DNA from: Chloroflexota bacterium
Lineage (GTDB): Bacteria; Chloroflexota; Anaerolineae; 4572-78; J111
Assembly: GCA_016860845.1 (NCBI GenBank)
Contig: BOKF01000003.1
Coordinates: forward strand, 331,491 to 395,490
Direction: 5' to 3'
Length of the DNA stretch: 64,000 bases
The notes beneath the pieces are model-generated. The model ran no database searches. It was not told where the DNA came from and was given only the letters and a program-made list of their open reading frames with translations. The translations under genes and the position numbers were made by a program. Positions 42,258 to 51,031 of the stretch are shown here, one piece after another (the first letter of the stretch is position 1; each line of letters starts with the position of its first letter).

Positions 42258-43700
42258 ATGTCTGTCTCTCACCATGAAAGTCTGTCAATGGCAGAGGCCG
42301 AGGCTTCGTTCCAGCAAACTTATCCTCAATTTGCCACGACTGCCCCGCTCGACCAACTACGCGCCACCGAGTATGGCCGTCTGGAACGATGGGGTCATAC
42401 CTACCTGGATTACACCGGCGGCGGTCTGTATGCCGAAAGCCAGGTCCGCGCCCATATGGCGTTGTTGCTCCAGCATGTGTTTGGCAATCCTCATTCCACC
42501 AACCCCACCTCCCAGGCCATGACCCACTTGGTTGAGCAGGCCCGGGCTTATGTCTTGGAGTTTTTTAATGCGCCCCTGGATGAGTACGTCGCCATTTTCA
42601 GCCATAATGCCAGCGGCGCGCTCAAACTGGTCGGCGAATCCTATCCATTCGGGCCAGGGGATGTCTACCTGCTGACCTTTGATAACCACAACTCGGTCAA
42701 TGGGATCCGCGAGTTTGCCCGGGCCAAAGGCGCTCAGGTCATCTACGCGCCGGTTTTACCGCCCGATTTGTATGTGGACGCAGACAAACTGGCGGCCCAT
42801 CTGACCCTGGCCCGGCCCGGCGGCCACAACTTGCTGGCTTATCCAGCCCAATCTAATTTCTCCGGCGTGCAGCACTCCCTGGAATGGATTGCCCAGGCTC
42901 AGGCCAACGGTTGGGATGTACTGCTTGATGCCGCCGCCTTTGTGCCGACCAATCGCCTGGATTTGAGTCAGTGGCGCCCCGATTTTGTCTCGCTCTCGTT
43001 TTATAAGATTTTTGGCTATCCGACCGGCGTGGGCTGCTTGCTGGCGCGGAAAGCCGCATTGGCCAAATTGCACCGGCCCTGGTTTGCTGGCGGTACCATC
43101 ACCGTGGCCTCGGTCCAGGGCGATCGCTACTATTTGCATGAGGGCGCTGAGGCGTTTGAAGATGGCACACTCAATTATCTGACCCTGCCCGCCGTGGAAA
43201 TCGGTTTACGGCATATTGCCCAGATTGGTCTGGAGACCATCCACACTCGTGTCACTTGCCTGACCGCCTGGCTGTTAGAGCAGTTGACAGCGCTGCACCA
43301 TGACAATGGTATGCCCCTGGTGCAGGTCTATGGACCGGTTAATACTTACATGCGAGGCGGCACGATTACGTTCAATTTCTATGATCGGCATGGCCATTTT
43401 ATTGACCACCGCTGGGTTGAGCAGCAGGCCAACCAGGCTAACATTTCGCTCCGCACCGGCTGTTTTTGTAATCCGGGAGGCGGCGAAGTGGCTCTGGGCA
43501 TCTCGGCTGAGGAGCTGGTCGCTTGCTTTGGCCCCCCTAAAGACCGACTGACCATTGATGAGTTTCGCCGTTGTATTGACGCCAAGAGCACCGGGGCCGT
43601 GCGTGTCTCAGTGGGGCTGGTGAGCACATTTGAGGACGTCTATCGTTTCGTGCAATTTGCACAGAGTCTTATCGAAAAGAAGGTTGATAGACACGACTGA
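42258..43700 (+). CDS. Class V aminotransferase / cysteine desulfurase-like protein
   Basis: PLP-dependent enzyme (480 residues) of the NifS-like fold, closest in style to the N-terminal domain of molybdenum-cofactor sulfurases (YLDYTGGGLYAESQ, HSTNPTSQ). The PLP Lys is in LSFYKIFGYPTG. Conserved cysteines in LRTGCFCNPGG provide a candidate persulfide site. It could mobilise sulfur from cysteine or act as another lyase; the substrate is unproven. The ATG at 42258 is 6 bp from gagaagg (42245-42251). The ATG at 42252 adds two residues and is the alternative. Control by the upstream dyad-promoters is likely, and the DsbA-like lipoprotein follows 55 bp later. Confidence 0.85.
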   Translation: MSVSHHESLSMAEAEASFQQTYPQFATTAPLDQLRATEYGRLERWGHTYLDYTGGGLYAESQVRAHMALLLQHVFGNPHSTNPTSQAMTHLVEQARAYVLEFFNAPLDEYVAIFSHNASGALKLVGESYPFGPGDVYLLTFDNHNSVNGIREFARAKGAQVIYAPVLPPDLYVDADKLAAHLTLARPGGHNLLAYPAQSNFSGVQHSLEWIAQAQANGWDVLLDAAAFVPTNRLDLSQWRPDFVSLSFYKIFGYPTGVGCLLARKAALAKLHRPWFAGGTITVASVQGDRYYLHEGAEAFEDGTLNYLTLPAVEIGLRHIAQIGLETIHTRVTCLTAWLLEQLTALHHDNGMPLVQVYGPVNTYMRGGTITFNFYDRHGHFIDHRWVEQQANQANISLRTGCFCNPGGGEVALGISAEELVACFGPPKDRLTIDEFRRCIDAKSTGAVRVSVGLVSTFEDVYRFVQFAQSLIEKKVDRHD

Positions 43701-43755
43701 ATTTTTAGCGCGATATAACACCTTGAATAATCTGGTCAAAATGGAGATTTGAAAG

Positions 43756-45057
43756 ATGGAGGGTTCATCCTTCGTGGTTTGCTTGCCGGGAAAATCGCGC
43801 CGCCTTATGCGGCTGAGTTTAGGCTTTGCCGGTTTGGTAATTTTGTTGAGTGTGAGCTGGGCCTGTAACTCACCTCCTCCAGTACAGGTGGTTCGGGTTG
43901 AGGTTACAGCCACCCCTAAACCAGACAGTCAAGCTGTCGCTCAGATCGAAACTGACAGTGACAACAAAGCTTCACCTGCTCAATTAGAAGGTAAAACCCC
44001 TACTGACACGGCCACATCTCAAGAGGAGGACAGCGCCGACAATCAATCCAATACGTCCACTGCCAAGTCGCTGCTGCTTGATGCTCGTCACATTGAAGGT
44101 GATCCCAACGCGCCGGTAACGATTGTCGAGTTTAGCGACTTTAAATGCCCCTATTGTGCCCGTTTTGCGACCGATACCCTGCCTACGCTTCGTGAATATT
44201 ACCTTAAGACTGGAAAAGTTCGGTTTGCCTACAAACATATCGCTACCCTTGGCGCTGAATCAATCCGAGCGGCTGAGGCCAGTGAGTGCGCAGCTGAGCA
44301 AGATCGATTTTGGGCTTATCATGATCGGGTTTTTACCGATCAGGCGACAAAATCGAGCGTGCTTAACGACGAGATGCTGCTGAAGTTAGCGGCTGATACT
44401 GGATTGGAAACTGAGGCTTTCAGCGAGTGCTTCGCTTCAGGCCGGTATATAGATCAAATCAAGACCCAGACTGCAGAAGCCCAACGCCTGGGGATCCGGG
44501 CCACGCCCGGTTTTGTGGTCAATAACTCTTTTATGATGGGAGCGCAGCCTTACGTGGCCTTTGCCCGGATGATTAATGAGGAATTAGACAACTTAGGTTG
44601 GGAAGCGCCTGCCGGCCAAGCGTCAACCAGCGTCGTTGATGAGATTAAAGGCTTAATCGTTTATCCACCCAGTCCCCCATCCGCTGATGTTCTGAACGGG
44701 GTGGTGCAAAATTGCGGCATTTACGACGAGGCTGTTTCGGTAGACAATGTCCTCAGTTCTCTCGCTCGTGGGGCCGTTTGGATTGCCTATCGTTCCGATT
44801 TGCCGGCTGAACAAGTTGAGATTTTACGGGAAGTCGCCGGTCGAGCCCTGGCCCAACAGGATGAACCGATGGTGATTTTGTCTCCCGGTCCCTATACCGA
44901 TAGAGACATTGTTGTTTCAGCCTGGCAGGTGCAATTGATCCCTGATGATGCAGCGGATCCGCGTCTGGAGCAGTTTCTGGAAAAATTCCAGGTCGGTCCT
45001 TTTACGCCTGAACCGGGTGAGCCATGCTCAGGCGGAATTGGCCAGCCTTCGGATTAA
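43756..45057 (+). CDS. DsbA-type thioredoxin lipoprotein fused to DUF3105-like domain
   Basis: A 433-residue exported protein. A lipoprotein signal (lipobox Cys in LSVSWAC, about 36) is followed by a Thr/Ser/Asp-rich spacer (about 45-105). The DsbA/BdbD-like domain has the CPYC active site (FSDFKCPYCARF), a helical insertion and cis-Pro GIRATPGFVV. The C-terminal about 140 residues match DUF3105 (VYPPSPPSADVLNGVVQNCGIYD, GAVWIAYR, the LSPGPY and PEPGEPC ends). The family's usual HSLEHG motif is replaced by LSSLARG, removing both histidines. It probably oxidises or isomerises thiols outside the membrane, e.g. in metal-protein maturation (inference). Confidence 0.85.
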   Translation: MEGSSFVVCLPGKSRRLMRLSLGFAGLVILLSVSWACNSPPPVQVVRVEVTATPKPDSQAVAQIETDSDNKASPAQLEGKTPTDTATSQEEDSADNQSNTSTAKSLLLDARHIEGDPNAPVTIVEFSDFKCPYCARFATDTLPTLREYYLKTGKVRFAYKHIATLGAESIRAAEASECAAEQDRFWAYHDRVFTDQATKSSVLNDEMLLKLAADTGLETEAFSECFASGRYIDQIKTQTAEAQRLGIRATPGFVVNNSFMMGAQPYVAFARMINEELDNLGWEAPAGQASTSVVDEIKGLIVYPPSPPSADVLNGVVQNCGIYDEAVSVDNVLSSLARGAVWIAYRSDLPAEQVEILREVAGRALAQQDEPMVILSPGPYTDRDIVVSAWQVQLIPDDAADPRLEQFLEKFQVGPFTPEPGEPCSGGIGQPSD

Positions 45058-45090
45058 AATCGAACGGGTGAATAACGAGAGAGAGGATAT

Positions 45091-46353
45091 ATGATAAGCG
45101 CTGGATCAGCCCGTATCAACGAAAGACTACGCCTGGGGATTGCAGCGGCACGCGCGAATCAGAATCACCTGGCGATACACTATTTGACAGCGGCACTTCG
45201 GCAGGAACCTAACCATATTCTGGCCATGCTCTGGTTGGCTTATGTATTGCCAGCGCCTCAGGATAGCCTGCGCTTGCTTGAGCGGGCGCTGACCCTGGAC
45301 CCGCAGAACGAGTCAGCAAAAGTGGGATGGCGCTGGGCCAGAGGACGTCTGGGGTTGCCGCCAGATGAACCTGCTCCGGTAAGTGATCATACTCGACCCA
45401 GGCTGGCCCAGACTGTCCCTTTCACTATTCAGCAACCTGTTCACCCTAGGTTGTCTATCAACCCCCAACCAGGCAAAACCAACAAAACTATGTCGGTTCG
45501 CCGGGTTCGCCGCCGCCTCAAGCCACTGTTGGCGATTATCTTCCTCACGCTCGTGTTCGGAATGGGTGTTATGGGCCTGAGCGCGCTAATATTTGCGCCG
45601 CTCGACAGCCTGGCCGCCTGGCTGCCTGTTCCGCCCGTCTCCCCCGCAGCCGAGGTAGCCGCGCCCCCGTCAACAGCCAATCCGGCTCAAGCGTCGGTTC
45701 CGATGATGAAGCGCTTTACCTCTGACTCAGACACGCTGACCCTGGAAGCCTCTTGGCCGGATGAGCCAGAAACAGTTCCTTCTGACCCACCGGCGCCGTC
45801 GCCAAAAACTGAGCCTCTGCTTGAAGCGACTGTACCTGAAGCTCTGCCTCAGACCAATTTGACCTCAACTAATCCCAGTCTGCTCATTGGCCCGGAACTG
45901 CCCCTGGCTAGCGTTGATCGGTCACGCCTGGCTCACCAGCCGGCCTACCCCGGCGAAAAATGGGTTGAAGTCAACGTAGCCACCCAGCAGGTGATCGCCT
46001 GGGAAGGCGATACGCCGGTGATGGCTTTCACCACTTCGACCGGTCTGCCTGAAACCCCGACCGTACTGGGTGAGTTTAACATCTATTGGAAGTTGGAGTC
46101 CACGCTAATGACCGGCCCCGGCTACTACTTGCCGGAGGTGCCCTACACCATGTATTTCTACAAAGGGTACGCCCTGCACGGCACCTACTGGCACAATAAT
46201 TTCGGTCAGCGCATGAGCCGAGGCTGCGTTAATTTGCAAACTGAGAACGCCAAGCAGTTGTTTGAGTGGGCCGGCCCGGTCATTCCGCCTGGCCAGACCG
46301 AAGCGGTGGCTACGCACGAGAACCCCGGCACGTTGGTAGTCGTGCATGAGTAA
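45091..46353 (+). CDS. L,D-transpeptidase (YkuD) with N-terminal TPR-like region
   Basis: Envelope cross-linking enzyme (420 residues). Residues about 5-90 look like two or three TPR helices (LGIAAARANQNHLAIHYLTA, LLERALTLDPQNE), placed before the single transmembrane helix (about 146-170) and thus cytoplasmic. A Pro/Ser-rich external spacer (about 180-285) leads to a C-terminal YkuD domain with HGTYWHNNFGQRMSRGCVNL containing the catalytic Cys of the SxGCxN motif. It makes 3-3 peptidoglycan cross-links or attaches proteins. It sits 33 bp after the DsbA-like gene and is probably in its operon. Confidence 0.9.
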   Translation: MISAGSARINERLRLGIAAARANQNHLAIHYLTAALRQEPNHILAMLWLAYVLPAPQDSLRLLERALTLDPQNESAKVGWRWARGRLGLPPDEPAPVSDHTRPRLAQTVPFTIQQPVHPRLSINPQPGKTNKTMSVRRVRRRLKPLLAIIFLTLVFGMGVMGLSALIFAPLDSLAAWLPVPPVSPAAEVAAPPSTANPAQASVPMMKRFTSDSDTLTLEASWPDEPETVPSDPPAPSPKTEPLLEATVPEALPQTNLTSTNPSLLIGPELPLASVDRSRLAHQPAYPGEKWVEVNVATQQVIAWEGDTPVMAFTTSTGLPETPTVLGEFNIYWKLESTLMTGPGYYLPEVPYTMYFYKGYALHGTYWHNNFGQRMSRGCVNLQTENAKQLFEWAGPVIPPGQTEAVATHENPGTLVVVHE

Positions 46354-46678
46354 GCTGTTTCGAGCAATTTAAGCCAAGCACTCCAAATATATCTTGGGAC
46401 CGTTTCCCCAGTTGTCTAAAGGCTTGCCATATTAACCGGCAAGTTTTTCTTTTTATCCTCTTACCTCTTGTAAGGCATAGGATCCAATTTGCGCGATCAA
46501 TCATACTGGTATATTATTGCCCTTGCGAAAAGTTGCAGTCGTTTTAAATCTCGATGGCGTCGGGTTTTATTGATCTGTTGAATGAAGCCTTTGATTCATT
46601 TAATTCTAAAGTACTCGCTACCATAGCTTTTCTATAGTAGCTGATCATTTACAATATAAATGGAGGGAGGTTTCCAAC
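46354..46678. other. Intergenic interval before znuA
   Basis: No gene seen. It contains the dyad at 46460-46474 and AT-rich DNA. A possible -10-like TACAAT lies near 46650 (tttacaatataa), about 25 bp before the start codon, with gagggagg as ribosome binding site. No clear Zur-type operator is visible. Confidence 0.45.
46460..46474 (+). promoter_or_regulatory. CTTAC-N5-GTAAG dyad upstream of the zinc/manganese uptake operon
   Basis: A perfect dyad CTTAC-CTCTT-GTAAG whose 15-bp core is identical to the one before the metal ATPase at 22295. Unlike the other copies, no strong -35/-10 pair overlaps it. It lies about 205 bp upstream of the substrate-binding protein gene. Confidence 0.5.
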
Positions 46679-47737
46679 ATGAAATCCTTGCGGGTGATTA
46701 TTTTTGTCTTTACGCTTAGCTGGGCGCTGGTTGGATGCGGACAAGCAGCCCAACCAACAACTAGTAGTGAAAGTGTAGCGCCTGCTAATAGCGCCAATTC
46801 GAGCGGAGCTTCGACTACAGGTAATAAATTAAATGTAGTGACCACAGTTTCGCCCATTACTAGTATCATCTATAATATTGGCGGCGGTCGGATTAATCTC
46901 TCTGGGATTGTGCCGGAGGGGGTCAACTCGCACACCTTTGAGCCGGCCCCTTCCGATGCTAAAAAACTTGCTGAAGCTGACCTCATTTTTGTCAACGGCT
47001 TGAAGCTGGAAGAACCGACTTTGGAATTGGCTGAGGCTAATAAAAAGGAAGGTGCGGAGATTATTCTACTCGGCGAGCAAACAATTACTCCCGACGAATA
47101 CATGTACGACTTTTCCTTCCCCAAGGAAGCGGGCAGTCCCAACCCTCATCTGTGGCCCAATCCGTTCCACTCATTGCGCTACGCTGAAATTGCCCGCGAT
47201 GCGCTCGTGAGCCGCGATCCTACCAACGCTGATTACTATAACAAGAATTATGACGCCTTCAAGGCCCGTATTGAAGCCTTAGATAAGGCTATTATAGAGA
47301 CGATTAACAGCATCCCCGAACAAAATCGTAAATTGCTGACCTACCACGACTCGTGGGCTTACTTTGCGCCTCGCTATGGCGTAACGGTCATCGGCGCGAT
47401 CCAACCATCCGATTTTGCTGAACCTTCGGCTCAGGAGGTGGCGACGCTAATCAAGCAGGTCAAGGCAGAACAGGTGCCGGCCATTTTTGGTTCCGAAGTT
47501 TTCCCCTCGCCAGTGCTGGAACAGATTGCCAAAGAGGCTGGAGCCACTTACGTAGATAACCTGCGCGACGATGACTTGCCAGGTCAACCGGGCGACTCGA
47601 ACCACTCTTACCTCGGCTTGATGGTCGAGAACCTCAAAATCATGGCCGCCAATCTGGGCGGTAAGCCGGAGTTAATTGCCAATTTCGATACCTCCAATAT
47701 ACCGGGCGTTGATAGCGCCGTGGAACAAGCACAGTAA
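46679..47737 (+). CDS. znuA: Zinc/manganese ABC transporter substrate-binding lipoprotein (ZnuA/TroA type)
   Basis: Captures a divalent metal outside the membrane for the ZnuCB pump. The 352-residue protein has a lipobox (LVGCG) at about 20 and a Ser/Asn-rich spacer. The cluster-9 fold carries likely ligands His in VNSHTFEP, His in NPHLWPNP, His in TYHDSWAYF and a late acidic residue. The His-rich loop of true ZnuA is short and mostly acidic here, so Zn versus Mn cannot be settled. gagggagg precedes the ATG. The operon continues with the ATPase 11 bp later. Confidence 0.92.
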   Translation: MKSLRVIIFVFTLSWALVGCGQAAQPTTSSESVAPANSANSSGASTTGNKLNVVTTVSPITSIIYNIGGGRINLSGIVPEGVNSHTFEPAPSDAKKLAEADLIFVNGLKLEEPTLELAEANKKEGAEIILLGEQTITPDEYMYDFSFPKEAGSPNPHLWPNPFHSLRYAEIARDALVSRDPTNADYYNKNYDAFKARIEALDKAIIETINSIPEQNRKLLTYHDSWAYFAPRYGVTVIGAIQPSDFAEPSAQEVATLIKQVKAEQVPAIFGSEVFPSPVLEQIAKEAGATYVDNLRDDDLPGQPGDSNHSYLGLMVENLKIMAANLGGKPELIANFDTSNIPGVDSAVEQAQ

Positions 47738-47748
47738 GGTGAGGCCCT

Positions 47749-48603
47749 TTGCAACCCCTAGTTGAACTCCGCCACGTGACTTTTGGTTATGGCGCTGAGC
47801 CAGCGCTCAAGGACATTTCCTTGCACCTGCACCCTGGTCAGTTTGCAGCCCTGGTAGGACCGAGCGGAGCCGGCAAAACCAGCCTGCTCAAGCTGATCCT
47901 GAGTGTCTTGCAGCCGACTCGTGGCGAAGTTTACATTGATGGGCAGGCGCTCGATGGCCGACCTGCGCCCCAAGTGGGCTATGTGCCCCAACTGGAAACA
48001 GTAGATTGGAATTTCCCGGTTACCGTTGAAGAAGTGGTACTGCTGGGTCGCGTCCGACGATCGGGCCTGTGGCCGTGGCCCAGCGCTGAGGACAAGCGGC
48101 GCGTACAGGCAGCGCTAGAGCGACTAGAAATTGCCGACCTAGCCCGCCGTCACATTCGCGACCTGTCCGGTGGGCAGCAGCAGCGTGTTTTCTTGGCCCG
48201 TGCTCTCATTGCCGAGCCGGATTTGCTGGTGCTGGACGAACCGACGGCGGGGGTAGACATGCGAACCGCTGAGAACGTACTGCACATGCTGGCAGGACTC
48301 AATCAGCAAGGCATGACCATCCTCATGACCACGCACGATCTGAATACAGCAGCGGCACATGTGCCCTGGATCATTTGCCTCAACCGGCGGGTCATTGCGC
48401 AGGGCACGCCAGAGCAGGTATTTAATGTGGAAACGTTGAACGAAACTTATCAAGGGGATATGCTGGTTATTCGGCAAGATGGCATGCTCTTTGTGCAGCA
48501 AAAGCCCCATGGCCACACCTATCGCGAAGTTCTGCCCAACCCGGTGCCCGGTCATTCCCCGGAGTCAGACGATGGACTTCTTACTCGAACCGTTTCAATT
48601 TGA
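47749..48603 (+). CDS. znuC: Metal ABC transporter ATP-binding protein
   Basis: Energises the metal uptake system. The 284-residue ATPase has Walker A GPSGAGKTS, signature LSGGQQQR, Walker B LLVLDEP and an H-loop in MTTHDLN. About 40 extra C-terminal residues are His/Pro-containing. It starts with TTG at 47749 after aaggtgagg. The 3' end overlaps the permease gene by 32 bp, showing tight coupling. Confidence 0.93.
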   Translation: MQPLVELRHVTFGYGAEPALKDISLHLHPGQFAALVGPSGAGKTSLLKLILSVLQPTRGEVYIDGQALDGRPAPQVGYVPQLETVDWNFPVTVEEVVLLGRVRRSGLWPWPSAEDKRRVQAALERLEIADLARRHIRDLSGGQQQRVFLARALIAEPDLLVLDEPTAGVDMRTAENVLHMLAGLNQQGMTILMTTHDLNTAAAHVPWIICLNRRVIAQGTPEQVFNVETLNETYQGDMLVIRQDGMLFVQQKPHGHTYREVLPNPVPGHSPESDDGLLTRTVSI

Positions 48604-49417
48604 ATTCTTTCGCAACGGCACCATTGCCGCCGTGTTGGTGGGCGGCTTATGTGGCCTGATTGGCGTTTACATTGTCCTGCGGGGGATGAGCTACATCGGG
48701 CACGGCTTGTCGCACGCCATTTTTGGTGGGGCGGTGGTAGCCTTTGTGATGACCTGGAACTTCTACCTGGGGGCTGGCCTATGGGGCTTTATCGCCGCCG
48801 TGTTGATCAACCAGACGGTCCGGCGCACCAAAATCAATGCCGATGCGGCCATTGGGGTCATCACAACGGCCAGCTTCGCCATCGGCGTGGCCCTGATCAG
48901 CCGCTACCGGCGCTTTACCCGTTCGTTTGACGCGGCCCTCTTCGGCAATATCCTCGGCGTGACTGGGCAGGATGTGTGGGTAGTGGCTGGGGTGACGCTG
49001 ATGGTGGCGGCGATTATTTTCTTTTTCTACAAGCAACTACTGTTTACGACTTTTGATGCCGAGGTTGCACAAATCTATGGGGTCAAAACAGAATGGGTGG
49101 ACACTCTGTTTGCCCTGGTTCTGGCTGCGGCGATTATTGCCTCGATGCAAATTTTGGGTGTGACGCTGATCGCAGCGGCGCTGGTCATCCCGGCCATTAC
49201 GGCCCGACTGCTAACAGATAGTTTCAATCGTATGATTCTGCTTTCGGTACTCATTGGCGCTTTAACCGGATTTATGGGCATGTACTTTAGCTACTACATT
49301 GATGTTTCCTCTGGCGCATCCATTGTCTTGTTACAAGCCATCCTCTTTGGTCTGGCGCTGACTATTACCTCCCTGCAAAAGCGCGCCGCGCGCCGCTTGC
49401 TCCATACGCACATCTAA
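48572..49417 (+). CDS. znuB: Metal ABC transporter permease (ZnuB type)
   Basis: ABC-3 family permease, 281 residues with about 8-9 helices, moving Zn or Mn into the cell. Family blocks RGMSYIGHGLSHAIFGG, TASFAIGVALIS and GVTLIAAALVIPAITARLL are clear. The ATG at 48572 follows cggag (48559-48563 region) inside the end of znuC. An upstream in-frame ATG would overlap far more and is rejected. Confidence 0.92.
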   Translation: MDFLLEPFQFEFFRNGTIAAVLVGGLCGLIGVYIVLRGMSYIGHGLSHAIFGGAVVAFVMTWNFYLGAGLWGFIAAVLINQTVRRTKINADAAIGVITTASFAIGVALISRYRRFTRSFDAALFGNILGVTGQDVWVVAGVTLMVAAIIFFFYKQLLFTTFDAEVAQIYGVKTEWVDTLFALVLAAAIIASMQILGVTLIAAALVIPAITARLLTDSFNRMILLSVLIGALTGFMGMYFSYYIDVSSGASIVLLQAILFGLALTITSLQKRAARRLLHTHI

Positions 49418-49478
49418 GCCTTGCCCGGCTTGAGGCTCAGATTCATTCAGCTTATCAAGCCAATTTTCTTACACAGGA

Positions 49479-50987
49479 ATGAGAAATCAAATTATTAAAC
49501 GAAACCTATGTTTAACCCTTATCTGCTTATGGTTTAGCCTGACCAGCCTGGCCGATATAGTAATGCCACTCCCGACCTCGGCTGCTTCAGATAATCTCGT
49601 TTGGAAACCCTATTTGCAACAAATGACCGATACCAGCGTGATCATTCTCTGGGCTACACAGACAGGAGCCGATGCCGTAGTTCGATATGGTACAGACACC
49701 AGTTACAGCAATTCTGTTGCTGGCAGCACGCGCCGGACAGCGATTGGCACTCAACTGCATCGTGTTGAACTGACCGGATTGCAGCCAAACACCTCCTATT
49801 TTTACAAGGTCTTTACTGATAATGAGGATTTGCTCTCAAACGAATTGCTTTCGTTCCAAACGGCTCCTATTCCCGGCAGTGACACCCCTTACTCTTTTAT
49901 CGCCTTTGGTGATTATGGCAACAGCAGTCATAGCCAGAAACAGCTACGTGATCAGATGTTGCGTGATTCCTTTCGTTTTATCCTGACCACCGGCGACAAC
50001 GCTTACCCCAATGGGACCTATGCTCAGTTCAATACCCATGTGTTCCAAATCTACCAAGATCTGTTCAGCCGAGTTCCCATTTTCCCTACGCTAGGCAACC
50101 ACGACTACCACACCGAAAACGGTGCTCCTTACCTTGATCTGTTCGACCTACCCCAAAACGCCTGGCGTACAGCCGACCACGAACGTTATTATTCTTTTGA
50201 CTACGGCAATGCTCACTTTGTCGCTCTGGACTCTAACCTCCCACTGTATACCGGTGATGAAGTAGCCCTTGATGACATGTTCGATTGGCTTCGCCAAGAC
50301 CTGGGGCAAACCACGCAGCGCTGGAAGATCGTGGCCTTACACTTGCCCGCCTATTCCACCAGCTTCCACCGCCCAGACAGCCAAATTGCCCGAACCAAAC
50401 TTGTACCCATCTTCGAAGCGTACGGCGTTGATCTGGTTTTAAGTGGTCATGAGCACATCTACCAGCGCAGCCATCCCCTCCGCCGTGGGCGGGTCACAAC
50501 CACAGAGCAAGGCGGTATTGTGTATGTCATTTCTGGCGCTGGATCGGCAGCGAGCTATCGTTGTGATAATGCTACCTGGGTAGCCGCCGCTTACTGTTCC
50601 CAGAGCTACGGCCTCTATACGCGTGTCACTATCAATGGCAACAATTTAACAGTAACAGCGATTGACGAGAATGGCGCGACTAGAGACTCCTATACCTTCA
50701 CGAAAATCTCAGACGTGAATATTGACGGCCTGGAAATTGACGGCCCAATAACAGGACTGACGGGTGAGAGCTACACTTTTGCGGCTACGGCTAGCCCGAT
50801 TACAGTCACACTGCCCATCACTTACGCATGGCAAGCCACAGATCAACCACCGGTGGTGAAAATAGGCGGTCTGGTCAGTACGTCCCCCTTTACCTGGACG
50901 ACTATCGGCACACAAACAATCACCGTCACCGCCACGAACTTGCACACCACAACTTCACAGACTCATACGATTGTCATTAAACAATGA
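49479..50987 (+). CDS. Secreted purple acid phosphatase-like metallophosphoesterase
   Basis: Exported calcineurin-like phosphoesterase (502 residues). A signal peptide (about 8-30) is followed by a fibronectin-III-like N-domain (VWKPYLQQMTDTSVIILWAT, RVELTGLQPNTSYFYKV). The catalytic domain has the five metal motifs FGDYG, TTGDNAY, LGNHDY, ALHLPAY and SGHEHIYQR. A C-terminal PKD/Ig-like domain (about 420-502) ends TSQTHTIVI. GDxxY is typical of Fe/Zn or Fe/Mn purple acid phosphatases. It releases phosphate from organic esters outside the cell. No strong ribosome binding site; it follows znuB by 61 bp. Confidence 0.9.
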   Translation: MRNQIIKRNLCLTLICLWFSLTSLADIVMPLPTSAASDNLVWKPYLQQMTDTSVIILWATQTGADAVVRYGTDTSYSNSVAGSTRRTAIGTQLHRVELTGLQPNTSYFYKVFTDNEDLLSNELLSFQTAPIPGSDTPYSFIAFGDYGNSSHSQKQLRDQMLRDSFRFILTTGDNAYPNGTYAQFNTHVFQIYQDLFSRVPIFPTLGNHDYHTENGAPYLDLFDLPQNAWRTADHERYYSFDYGNAHFVALDSNLPLYTGDEVALDDMFDWLRQDLGQTTQRWKIVALHLPAYSTSFHRPDSQIARTKLVPIFEAYGVDLVLSGHEHIYQRSHPLRRGRVTTTEQGGIVYVISGAGSAASYRCDNATWVAAAYCSQSYGLYTRVTINGNNLTVTAIDENGATRDSYTFTKISDVNIDGLEIDGPITGLTGESYTFAATASPITVTLPITYAWQATDQPPVVKIGGLVSTSPFTWTTIGTQTITVTATNLHTTTSQTHTIVIKQ

Positions 50988-51031
50988 GATTTGTGAGTAC
51001 ACCGATTTTAGCCAGCAACTAACCAGCAAAC

